A DNA stretch of 7,559 bases from NCBI GenBank assembly GCA_002415895.1, contig DIAV01000401.1:474-8032 (forward strand). Reading direction: 5' to 3'. The notes under the pieces are model-generated. The model was not told where the DNA came from, ran no database searches, and saw nothing but the letters and a program-made list of their open reading frames with translations. This stretch comes from Anaerolineales bacterium UBA5069 (GTDB lineage Bacteria; Chloroflexota; Anaerolineae; Caldilineales; Caldilineaceae). Shown here one piece after another: positions 1-6,045 of the stretch. Position 1 is the first letter of the stretch; every line of letters begins with the position of its first letter. The translations under genes were made by a program, and so were the position numbers.

Positions 1-1610
1 CCGGCCAGGGCGTGAACTCTGGCGCCCCCGCGCAAAGCGCGGTGGACTACTACAGCGCGCCCGCGTTCTCCACCATTCAGCGCAAGACCAGCAAACTCAT
101 CACCGCCGACGTCCTGGAAGCGCAGAAGAGCATCATCTTCAAGGATAGCTACGACGCGCTCATCAGCTTTATCGAAGCCTACTTCGATGACACGAACGCA
201 CCCGAACACAACTACGGGCGCCGGCTGCGCTACATTGCGGAAATTGGCAAGGATATTGGCAAATGGGAAGCCAAGCACGGCCCCGCCGAGCAGCCAGTGA
301 CGAGTTTCTTCAAGTCCACTGCCGACAAGCGCCGCCCGCTCATCAAGCAACTGAAGGACAGCCTGGCGCTTGAAGAAACGCAGGTGCAGGATGATGGCCT
401 GGCGCAGGCCAAGGCTGCCCACAAAATCGACCGTGACAAGCTGACGGAATATCTCAATGAAGGCGCTTCCAGCACCGAGCGCATGTTGAAAAACACCTGC
501 GAATGGTTCAAGCTGGGCAAGGCCAAACTGTATGCCGTCACCCCCACGGGCGATTCCGAAGCGCGCATTGCCAAAGCCAAAATGAATGTCAATCGCGATG
601 AAGCCTGGTTCCCACGGGGCCTAAAGGGCTCAGCAGGCGACATTCTCGATGCCGAAGTCAAGTACAACGAGCGCAGCGTAACAGACAACACTAATGTTAA
701 CCTGGACCAGGATGGCAAGGTGACGGGCGGTTGGAACGTACCCGGCGTGGTCGTCATCACCAACCCTGCCAAGGCCAGCAAAGAAACCGTGTGGGAGACG
801 CTGCGCCACGAGGTGCAGCATGACGCCGACTTCAACAAGGGGCGCGACGCCGGCGCGGCAACGCATACGGCAGGCGCGGCATTTGATGCCACCGGCGCGA
901 CGCTGAAGGTGAATGCTGCCAAAACAGCCTACGAAGTCGCAGGCACCACAGGGCAGAAAACCGCCGGCGAGAGCGCCCGCAAGACCTATGAGGCCGAAGT
1001 TGCGCTCACCCGCTACAAGACGGAGTACCGCGCCTATTCCTATCAGGAGGGCGAGACAAGCGGGCCCTACGCCAAGCTGGACAACACAACGCGCGACAAG
1101 CTGCATGACGGCAAACTCTTCACCGAGCGCCAGTTGCAGATCTTCAAGCACATATATAAAGGCTATGACTACACCAAGAGCAACTGGGATGCCGATACGC
1201 CACTGACGGGCGGGCGCACCTTCCGCGATGAGGTGGTCAACTACTGGAACCCCGACACGGAAGCCTTCAACAAGTTCAATTCGCCGCGCGTCGATGACTT
1301 CTATCGCGCCCTGGACGTAATCGGCACGAAGGCGCCACAGACATTGCTGGCCACAAAGGGCGGCAAGGATGTGGCCCCGGTTGCTGTAGGTGGACAGGTG
1401 GAGGATGTGACGGATGCCGGCGTTGTCAAGCTGCTCGCGGCCGTCAACGATTTGAACGGCGAAGACGCCGACTATATCTTCAACGATTCACAGGCCATGA
1501 TCAAGAAGATCAAGGCGCACCTCAAGGGCGCGGCCCTGGCCAAGGTGCTGGAGGAGTTGAAGGACATGGCCGATTTCTCCAAGCTGGCGAGTATCTCCCT
1601 CTTTGACTAG
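1..1610 (+). CDS. 5'-truncated HExxH zinc-metalloprotease-like protein, possible eCIS-associated (DUF4157-type) effector
   Basis: The reading frame is open from the left edge. A GTG lies at 12-14, but its only purine-rich stretch (AGGG) is one base away, so it is probably an internal Val codon and the gene starts outside the window. Numbering from that codon, 532 residues are visible. Residues 35-165 are charged and probably helical. Residues 243-250 form a hydrophobic strand, followed by H-E-V-Q-H at 266-270, a classic HExxH zinc site. A low-complexity Ala/Gly/Thr stretch (about 279-325) precedes YKTEYRAYSYQ (335-345), where E338 could be the third zinc ligand. Residues 490-532 are helical. 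No signal peptide or membrane segment is seen. From memory, the HEVQH plus TEYRAY pairing occurs in proteins carrying an N-terminal DUF4157 (eCIS core) domain; that domain would lie off-window. Protease activity, substrate and secretion are inferred. The beta-propeller gene follows after 20 bases and is probably co-transcribed. Confidence 0.72.
   Translation, partial: GQGVNSGAPAQSAVDYYSAPAFSTIQRKTSKLITADVLEAQKSIIFKDSYDALISFIEAYFDDTNAPEHNYGRRLRYIAEIGKDIGKWEAKHGPAEQPVTSFFKSTADKRRPLIKQLKDSLALEETQVQDDGLAQAKAAHKIDRDKLTEYLNEGASSTERMLKNTCEWFKLGKAKLYAVTPTGDSEARIAKAKMNVNRDEAWFPRGLKGSAGDILDAEVKYNERSVTDNTNVNLDQDGKVTGGWNVPGVVVITNPAKASKETVWETLRHEVQHDADFNKGRDAGAATHTAGAAFDATGATLKVNAAKTAYEVAGTTGQKTAGESARKTYEAEVALTRYKTEYRAYSYQEGETSGPYAKLDNTTRDKLHDGKLFTERQLQIFKHIYKGYDYTKSNWDADTPLTGGRTFRDEVVNYWNPDTEAFNKFNSPRVDDFYRALDVIGTKAPQTLLATKGGKDVAPVAVGGQVEDVTDAGVVKLLAAVNDLNGEDADYIFNDSQAMIKKIKAHLKGAALAKVLEELKDMADFSKLASISLFD
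807..821 (+). other. HExxH zinc-binding motif (HEVQH)
   Basis: These five codons encode H-E-V-Q-H, preceded by WETLR and followed by DADF, within a predicted helix. In zincin metallopeptidases the two His bind zinc and the Glu activates water. The motif alone can arise by chance. The hydrophobic strand just upstream (VVVIT) and an acidic YKTEYRAY segment about 65 residues downstream make a gluzincin-like or related fold credible. Confidence 0.65.
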
Positions 1611-1620
1611 CACGCTGAAA

Positions 1621-1634
1621 GCATAGGCCTATGC
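1621..1634. repeat. 14-bp perfect palindrome over a start codon
   Basis: GCATAGGCCTATGC is a perfect palindrome. Its right half contains the ATG (1631-1633) of the beta-propeller gene. It lies in the 20-base gap after the upstream stop codon. As RNA it could form only a short hairpin, because the central bases must loop out. It could also be a protein-binding site or chance, since about one 14-bp palindrome is expected per 16 kb. Confidence 0.4.
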
Positions 1635-2611
1635 GACTCCCCAATGCGCCAGCGCCCATCCTCAGCCCGTCGGGCGCGCAGGCTGCCGTGGTTCAAGACA
1701 ATGTGCTCGCCCTCATCGACACCGCGACAGGAGCGCGCCGCGACATTGCGCTGCCGGCGCATGGCAGCGGCGTGGCCTTTGCGCCTGATGACGCACGTTT
1801 GGCCGTGGCCGCAGGCAACGCCGTCGCGCTGCTGCGTGTGGGCGCGTCCGCACTGGCGCAGGTGCGCGCGGCCCTGCCGGGCGCACTCTTTCGCTGGGTG
1901 CTGGGGCGCGAAGTGCTGGTGGCCGTACTGCGCAGCGGTGAACGCGAGTCGGTGCTCTGTGCGTGGCGCGTGGGCGATGACGACAGCCTGACGCCACTCG
2001 GCCCGCCCGATGGGCTGGCGCTGGGTGCGCTGGCCGTCTACCACATGGCGCTGGATGAGGCGCGCGGGCGCGTGCTGCTGGGCGGCGTGCGCGGGCGTGG
2101 CGCGTACAGCGGCGACGGCACCCCCTTTACAGGCAGTGTAGGCCTCACGCCCGATCTGCCTGTGCTCTGGAAAGGGGAGGGGCTGCCCTTCACACCCCAC
2201 GCCTATCTCTACCCGCTTGAAGATGGCGATCTGGTCATTACGCAGCGCGACCGCATGGCGCGCCTCTCGCTCAATGCGCTGCCCGACGTGGAGGTGGTTG
2301 ATGAGCGCGCCTTCGACACGCCGCTCGAGCGTGTGGCACTCTCGCCCAATGGCCGCCTGCTGGCGTGGATGTGGGCAGGCGAGGGCGACGCCATGAACCT
2401 GCATGTGGCCCACGTGGCCGGACTCCAGCCCGTTGCCAGCGGACGCTTCACGCTGGCCGGCAATTTCCCTGCGCTGGCCGTGGACGACGCAGGCACAGCC
2501 ACGATTGTTGCCGGCGCGCGGCCCGACCAGATGCTTGTTGTGAGAATCAGCGCCGGCCAGGGCGTGCGCACGCAGAGCGTTACCGTGCCGGCCGAAGCGG
2601 ACAGCGCCTAA
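1631..2611 (+). CDS. Beta-propeller (WD40-like) repeat protein of unknown function
   Basis: The protein has 326 residues, rich in Ala, Val, Leu and Gly, and no signal peptide or membrane span, so it is probably cytoplasmic. Propeller-blade strands recur with the S/A-P-(D/N)-G/D-x-R-L-A pattern: ILSPSGAQAAV (10-20), VAFAPDDARLAVA (48-60), VALSPNGRLLAWM (235-247) and a degenerate LAVDDAGTATIVA (282-294). Weaker blades lie between them. This fits a single six- or seven-bladed propeller, with no catalytic motif recognised. Such folds usually act as binding or scaffold modules. The ATG at 1631 is the first good start after the upstream stop; GAAAG at 1617-1621 is a weak ribosome site, so translation may be coupled to the upstream gene. 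The 20-base spacing implies an operon with the HExxH protein and perhaps a shared role, but no specific function can be assigned. Confidence 0.8.
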   Translation: MRLPNAPAPILSPSGAQAAVVQDNVLALIDTATGARRDIALPAHGSGVAFAPDDARLAVAAGNAVALLRVGASALAQVRAALPGALFRWVLGREVLVAVLRSGERESVLCAWRVGDDDSLTPLGPPDGLALGALAVYHMALDEARGRVLLGGVRGRGAYSGDGTPFTGSVGLTPDLPVLWKGEGLPFTPHAYLYPLEDGDLVITQRDRMARLSLNALPDVEVVDERAFDTPLERVALSPNGRLLAWMWAGEGDAMNLHVAHVAGLQPVASGRFTLAGNFPALAVDDAGTATIVAGARPDQMLVVRISAGQGVRTQSVTVPAEADSA

Positions 2612-2657
2612 ACGTTGAAGCACCGCGTCCACAGTCGGAAACCTCGCCGCGTTCGCG
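2612..2657. other. Short convergent intergenic gap
   Basis: These 46 bases separate the stop codons of two convergent genes. I see no strong stem-loop with a T tract here. CGCGTTCGCG at 2648-2657 is a small self-complementary element with a very tight loop. Termination for either gene may rely on other signals. Confidence 0.5.
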
Positions 2658-3629
2658 CTATGCGGGCGGGAAGAGCAGCGGCACAAACGCATAGGCTGCC
2701 AGTGTAAAGAGCGTGCCCAATGTAAGTGTATTGACCACGTAATTGGCATCCGCCTCTGCCTGCAGAGGACGGGCGGGGTTGGCACGCATGAAGATCGGGA
2801 TCACAAAGGGGCCGGGCAGCAGCACCATGGTCAGCACGGCAGCCTGGAAAACTGGATCCAGCCCCAGCAGGCGGCCCACAACCAGCCAGGCAAAGAGCAG
2901 GCCGGCAGGCAGCCAGATGAGCACGCGCAGCGCTGCTGTGCGTGCCGGGGCGCGCAGTGCGCCCGGGCGCAAGGTCAGTTCGTAGCCAATCGCCAGCGCC
3001 ACCAGCGGTGTCGTCATGGCCCCCAGCAGCCGCACGGCCTCCAGCATGCCATCGAGCAGAGGGTGGGCTGTAAAGCGCGCAGTCAGCCCCAGCGCCTGAA
3101 AGAGCAGCCCGCCCACAATTGCCAAAATCACGGGCGTGCGCAAGAAACCCAGCAGTGTCGTGCGGAATGAAATCGAGCCATCCGGCTGTGCCATGCGCGT
3201 CAGGCCGGGTACAAGCACAAAAAAGACAAAAAGCACCTGTCCCAGATCGACAATGCCAAACTTGTAGATGTTCGCTGCGCCATAGACTGCGCCAAAGATC
3301 GCGTAGCCCATCATGCCTGCTTCAAAGCCTGTCAGCAGTGAAGGGAAGTAGACGGAATCCACCCCAACCCACGGGCCCAGTGGGCGGGCGAGGAAAAGCA
3401 CCAGCAGGCACGCGCCAAAGACCGCGGCCACAATCAGCAAATAGGCGGGTTGGATCTGCACCGTGCCAAAGGCAAGAAAGAGCGCTGCAGGCAGCGTAGC
3501 GTTCACAATCAACTTCTTCAGATCAGCAATTGTGGCGGGTTGAAAAAAGCGCAGCCGCCGCAGCAAAGCGCCGGCCAGAATGAGCAGGAAGACGGGGAGA
3601 ACTTGGGCCAGTGCGCTCAGAAAGAGCAT
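2658..3629 (-). CDS. AEC (auxin efflux carrier) family transporter
   Basis: This is a 323-residue polytopic membrane protein if it starts at the ATG at 3627-3629. It opens MLFLSALAQVLPVFLLILAGALLRRL, the usual AEC first helix followed by basic residues. About ten hydrophobic segments follow, in two sets of five around a more polar middle near 150-160. The C-terminal part has LPGPFVIPIFM and NYVVNTLTLGTLFTL, which resemble the conserved half-repeat ends of the family. AEC proteins are secondary carriers of organic anions (malate or malonate in some bacteria) or auxin in plants; the substrate cannot be predicted here. The frame extends upstream to an ATG at 3752, but the extra 41 residues are not membrane-like and contain a CATMGCATM repeat made by a DNA repeat, so the shorter start is preferred. 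A start at 3692 is also possible. No start has a convincing Shine-Dalgarno site. It is divergent from the polysaccharide dehydratase gene. Confidence 0.85.
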   Translation of the reverse strand: MLFLSALAQVLPVFLLILAGALLRRLRFFQPATIADLKKLIVNATLPAALFLAFGTVQIQPAYLLIVAAVFGACLLVLFLARPLGPWVGVDSVYFPSLLTGFEAGMMGYAIFGAVYGAANIYKFGIVDLGQVLFVFFVLVPGLTRMAQPDGSISFRTTLLGFLRTPVILAIVGGLLFQALGLTARFTAHPLLDGMLEAVRLLGAMTTPLVALAIGYELTLRPGALRAPARTAALRVLIWLPAGLLFAWLVVGRLLGLDPVFQAAVLTMVLLPGPFVIPIFMRANPARPLQAEADANYVVNTLTLGTLFTLAAYAFVPLLFPPA

Positions 3630-3689
3630 GGGGAGAGTCACTTTCCAGCCAGCGGTTGATGATCGCGTGTGAATCAAGAGCGTCTGCGT

Positions 3690-3761
3690 CATTGTAGCGC
3701 AGCCCATTGTCGCGCATGAAGGCGCGCCGGCATGTGGCAAAGGCCACATCATTGTGTCGCA
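3690..3761. repeat. Three CATTGTNNCGCA-like direct repeats in the divergent spacer
   Basis: CATTGTAGCGCA (3690-3701), CATTGTCGCGCA (3705-3716) and CATTGTGTCGCA (3750-3761) share ten of twelve positions. Their starts are 15 and 45 bases apart. They sit between the divergent transporter and dehydratase genes, where operator sites would be expected. Read on the minus strand, the first copy includes TACAAT, a possible -10 element for the transporter. A similar 11-mer (CATTGTGCGCA, 4577-4587) lies inside coding sequence, so the motif is not exclusive to the spacer. Confidence 0.45.
3732..3749. promoter_or_regulatory. Inverted repeat ATGTGGC-AAAG-GCCACAT, possible operator
   Basis: There are perfect 7-bp arms (3732-3738 and 3743-3749) around AAAG. 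The element directly abuts the third CATTGT repeat in the divergent spacer. It could be a dimeric regulator site or a small RNA hairpin in a leader of either gene. There is no T tract, so a terminator is unlikely. Confidence 0.35.
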
Positions 3762-3767
3762 AAACCC

Positions 3768-3780
3768 AACCTGTTAGGTT
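3768..3780. promoter_or_regulatory. Inverted repeat AACCT-GTT-AGGTT, possible operator
   Basis: There are perfect 5-bp arms around GTT. The element ends 23 bases upstream of the TATAGT -10 candidate of the dehydratase gene, so it abuts the expected -35 region. A protein bound here could control that promoter. This is inferred from position and symmetry only. Confidence 0.3.
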
Positions 3781-3803
3781 CGCGCTGACCTTTACGTGCG
3801 TGG

Positions 3804-3809
3804 TATAGT
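3804..3809 (+). promoter_or_regulatory. Candidate -10 element (TATAGT) of the dehydratase gene
   Basis: TATAGT matches the sigma-70-type -10 consensus at five of six bases and follows TGG. No good -35 hexamer lies 16-18 bases upstream; the nearest similar one, CTGACC at 3785-3790, is only 13 bases away. A start about seven bases downstream falls at or beside the GTG at 3816, which would give a leaderless or nearly leaderless mRNA. Confidence 0.35.
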
Positions 3810-3815
3810 GAGAGA

Positions 3816-5837
3816 GTGAACAAGCAACCTGCCATGAAATCAACACCCCCTCCGCTGGCAACGCGACCGCGCAGCATGGCCACAAGTGTGCGCATGCGCT
3901 ACCTGATGCTGGTTGATCTTGCCTGCATTCTGGTTGCCATTGTCATGGCCTTCGTCATCCGGTACGAAGCGCTGATCAACATCCGGCCCTTCCTTGCGCG
4001 CAACTGGACAATTTTTGTTGTCGCGCCGCTGGTCTACCTGCCGGTTTACTACGCCTTTCGCCTCTACTATCGCCTGTGGCGTTATGCCAGCACAAAAGAA
4101 TTGATGATGATCACGGGGGCGTCCATTGCGGGCACGGCGCTCCTCGCTGTGGTCAACTTTGGTCTGCTGCCACTGCTGGATATTCCGCACATGCCGTCGC
4201 GCTCGGTGTGGCTGCTGGTGGGCATCTTCTCCTGGGCGTTTCTGGGGGCCACACGCTTTCTGCTGCGGTTGATTCAGGAACGCTATCGCCCGCAGGATTT
4301 ACAGCGTACAGGTGCGTTTGTGGGCACGCCCAGCCGCGTGCTGATTGCCGGCGCGGGCGACGCAGGGGCCATGATCCTGCGCGAAATGATGAGCAACCCA
4401 GCCCTTGCCTACAAGGTTGTGGGTTTGGTGGATGACGACCCCGGCAAGCGCAACTATAGCCTCTACGGCGTGTCTGTGCTGGGTGGGCGCAACGACATAC
4501 CGGCCATCATCGAGAAATTTGGTGTGGACGAGATCATCATCGCCATGCCCACAGCGCCGGGTGTGCAGATTCGCGACATTGTGCGCATTAGCGAAGGCGC
4601 GGGCATCCATCCGCACACGATCCCCGGCATCTATGAGCTGCTGGACGGCACGGCGACGCTCAGCCAGTTGCGCAACGTGGAGATTGAGGACCTGCTGCGG
4701 CGCGAGCCTGTGCATACGGACTTTGCCGCCGTGCAGGCCTTGCTGCGCGGCAAGCGCGTACTTGTTACGGGCGGTGGCGGCTCCATCGGCAGCGAACTCT
4801 GCCGCCAGATTCTGCGCTGCCAGCCCTTTGGCCTCTACCTGATTGGCCACGGCGAAAACTCGATCTTCGAGATTCAGAACGAACTCCTGCGCGAGGCAGA
4901 GAAGCAGGCGCGCGGCGGTACACCGGTTGAGGTGCGCGCCTACATTGCCGACGTGCGCTTTGGCGAGCGCATCCTGCGCCTTTTCCGCCAAATTCGCCCC
5001 GACGTTGTCTTCCATGCCGCCGCGCACAAGCATGTGCCGCTCATGGAAGAAAACCCCTCCGAGGCAATTACCAACAATGTACTGGGCACGCGCAATGTGC
5101 TCAATGCCGCACTGGCCTGCAACGTCGGGCGCTTCGTCATGATCTCCACCGACAAAGCCGTCAACCCCACAAGCGTCATGGGGGCCAGCAAGCGCACCGC
5201 CGAGCTGCTGGTGCATGACGCCGCCACGCGCAGCAATCGACCCTATGTGGCCGTGCGCTTTGGCAACGTGCTGGGCAGCCGCGGTAGCGTGGTGCTGACC
5301 TTCAAGCGCCAAATTGCGGCGGGCGGCCCCGTTACAGTGACCCACCCGGATGTCAAACGCTACTTCATGACGATCCCCGAGGCCGTGCAACTGGTGCTGC
5401 AGGCGAGCGTGCTGGGCAACGGCGGCGAGGTCTTTCTGCTTGACATGGGCGAACCCGTGCGCATTGTCGACCTGGCCGAAGACCTGATTCGGCTAAGCGG
5501 CCTTGAAGTTGGGCGCGATATCGAGATTGAATACACAGGTATGCGCCCCGGCGAGAAGCTCTTTGAGGAACTCTTTACGAGCGGCGAAGATTACGAGCGC
5601 ACCGAGCACCAGAAAATCTTCATCGCGGCCAATGCCAGCACCTTTGTGCCCGAATCGCTGGATGCATCGATCACTGCGCTGGCACAGGCGGCCGAAGACA
5701 ACGATCGCGACGCCATCATTCGCAACCTGCAGAACCTCATCCCCGAATACACGCCGCAGATCATGCACAAGCCAGTGGAAGAGAACGCAGCCGAGCCGAA
5801 CAAGGCATCGGCTTCATTACGCACCGCCTCGCACTAA
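3816..5837 (+). CDS. Membrane-anchored nucleotide-sugar 4,6-dehydratase/epimerase (CapD/WbpM/PglF type)
   Basis: This 673-residue protein has the full length of the long membrane-bound class. Four hydrophobic helices occupy about 28-49, 63-83, 98-120 and 130-150. A first Rossmann-like domain has VLIAGAGDAG at 175-184. The catalytic SDR domain begins with VLVTGGGGSIGSE (315-327, NAD(P)-binding). It continues with VFHAAAHKHVPLMEENP (398-414), STDKAVNPTSVMGASKR (444-460), RFGNVLGSRGSVV (481-493) and GMRPGEKLFEEL (575-586). The usual YxxxK is M455xxxK459, and D446/K447 are kept, as in PglF/WbpM dehydratases. These convert UDP-GlcNAc to its 4-keto-6-deoxy product, feeding surface polysaccharide or glycan synthesis at the cytoplasmic membrane. 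The exact substrate is inferred. The start is GTG at 3816; ATGs at 3834, 3876 and 3894 are alternatives, and all keep the first helix. No Shine-Dalgarno precedes the GTG at a usable distance. Confidence 0.93.
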   Translation: MNKQPAMKSTPPPLATRPRSMATSVRMRYLMLVDLACILVAIVMAFVIRYEALINIRPFLARNWTIFVVAPLVYLPVYYAFRLYYRLWRYASTKELMMITGASIAGTALLAVVNFGLLPLLDIPHMPSRSVWLLVGIFSWAFLGATRFLLRLIQERYRPQDLQRTGAFVGTPSRVLIAGAGDAGAMILREMMSNPALAYKVVGLVDDDPGKRNYSLYGVSVLGGRNDIPAIIEKFGVDEIIIAMPTAPGVQIRDIVRISEGAGIHPHTIPGIYELLDGTATLSQLRNVEIEDLLRREPVHTDFAAVQALLRGKRVLVTGGGGSIGSELCRQILRCQPFGLYLIGHGENSIFEIQNELLREAEKQARGGTPVEVRAYIADVRFGERILRLFRQIRPDVVFHAAAHKHVPLMEENPSEAITNNVLGTRNVLNAALACNVGRFVMISTDKAVNPTSVMGASKRTAELLVHDAATRSNRPYVAVRFGNVLGSRGSVVLTFKRQIAAGGPVTVTHPDVKRYFMTIPEAVQLVLQASVLGNGGEVFLLDMGEPVRIVDLAEDLIRLSGLEVGRDIEIEYTGMRPGEKLFEELFTSGEDYERTEHQKIFIAANASTFVPESLDASITALAQAAEDNDRDAIIRNLQNLIPEYTPQIMHKPVEENAAEPNKASASLRTASH

Positions 5838-5860
5838 AGCGATACCGCAGTAAAACCCAC

Positions 5861-5898
5861 AGCCAAATCGCAACGCGAAGTCGCGTTGCGATTTGGCT
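5861..5898. terminator. Perfect 18-bp inverted repeat, probable stem-loop terminator or RNA-processing site
   Basis: AGCCAAATCGCAACGCGA (5861-5878), AG, and its exact reverse complement (5881-5898) begin 24 bases after the dehydratase stop codon. In RNA the loop would be AAGT closed by G-C, leaving a stem of about 17 bp. The long uninterrupted GC-rich stem and its position indicate transcript termination or 3'-end protection. No T run follows (CTCTGCGGC), so it is not a textbook intrinsic terminator. Confidence 0.7.
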
Positions 5899-5924
5899 CT
5901 GCGGCTTGCGTGGTCCAGTCGTAT

Positions 5925-5988
5925 GCTGCCGTTTCCTCGCCTATAGCAGCCTCCAACGTCACAGGGTGTATACTTTGCAAACGGCAGC
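5925..5988. repeat. Spaced inverted repeat GCTGCCGTTT / AAACGGCAGC
   Basis: The 10-bp arms at 5925-5934 and 5979-5988 are exact reverse complements, 44 bases apart. The -10 candidate TATACT (5969-5974) lies between them. The right arm's CGGCAGC (5982-5988) can instead pair with GCTGCCG at 6007-6013. This could be a looped operator pair, a leader with alternative folds, or coincidence. Confidence 0.4.
5969..5974 (+). promoter_or_regulatory. Candidate -10 element (TATACT) of the phosphohexomutase gene
   Basis: TATACT matches the -10 consensus at five of six bases and is preceded directly by GTG. Transcription would start near 5981, leaving a leader of about 65 bases. I see no clear -35 hexamer at the right distance, so strength and use are uncertain. 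Its position after a probable terminator supports separate transcription of the downstream gene. Confidence 0.35.
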
Positions 5989-6029
5989 GCAATGGCACGC
6001 GTATCGGCTGCCGCTGGACAATGGCCGAC

Positions 6030-6034
6030 AAGGA
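6030..6034 (+). promoter_or_regulatory. Ribosome binding site of the phosphohexomutase gene
   Basis: AAGGA sits 11 bases before the ATG at 6046, a slightly long but workable spacing. An ATG overlaps its end (6034-6036) but is followed at once by TAA. The next ATG (6039) is out of frame with the enzyme. The ATG at 6046 is therefore the likely start, also because family members begin with the same I-x-FGTDGWR sequence. Confidence 0.5.
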
Positions 6035-6045
6035 TGTAATGACGT

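Noticed and set aside
230..1151. Two overlapping minus-strand open frames opposite the HExxH gene
   Set aside because: Both are antisense to a coherent long protein. The second has hydrophobic stretches, but these follow from the codon pattern of the plus-strand gene.
1607..2785. 392-codon minus-strand open frame
   Set aside because: It lies opposite the propeller gene and overlaps the transporter's 3' end. Its composition is His/Arg/Ala-rich with no domain or hydrophobic pattern, typical of an antisense shadow in GC-rich DNA.
3721..3728. GGCGCGCC 8-bp palindrome
   Set aside because: It is short and expected by chance in GC-rich DNA, with no further symmetry around it.
4299..5390. 363-codon minus-strand open frame
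   Set aside because: It is antisense to the catalytic half of the dehydratase, with shadow-like composition.
6034..6039. ATG-TAA minimal start-stop just before the phosphohexomutase start
   Set aside because: Such six-base combinations are common. Nothing else supports a regulatory start-stop here.
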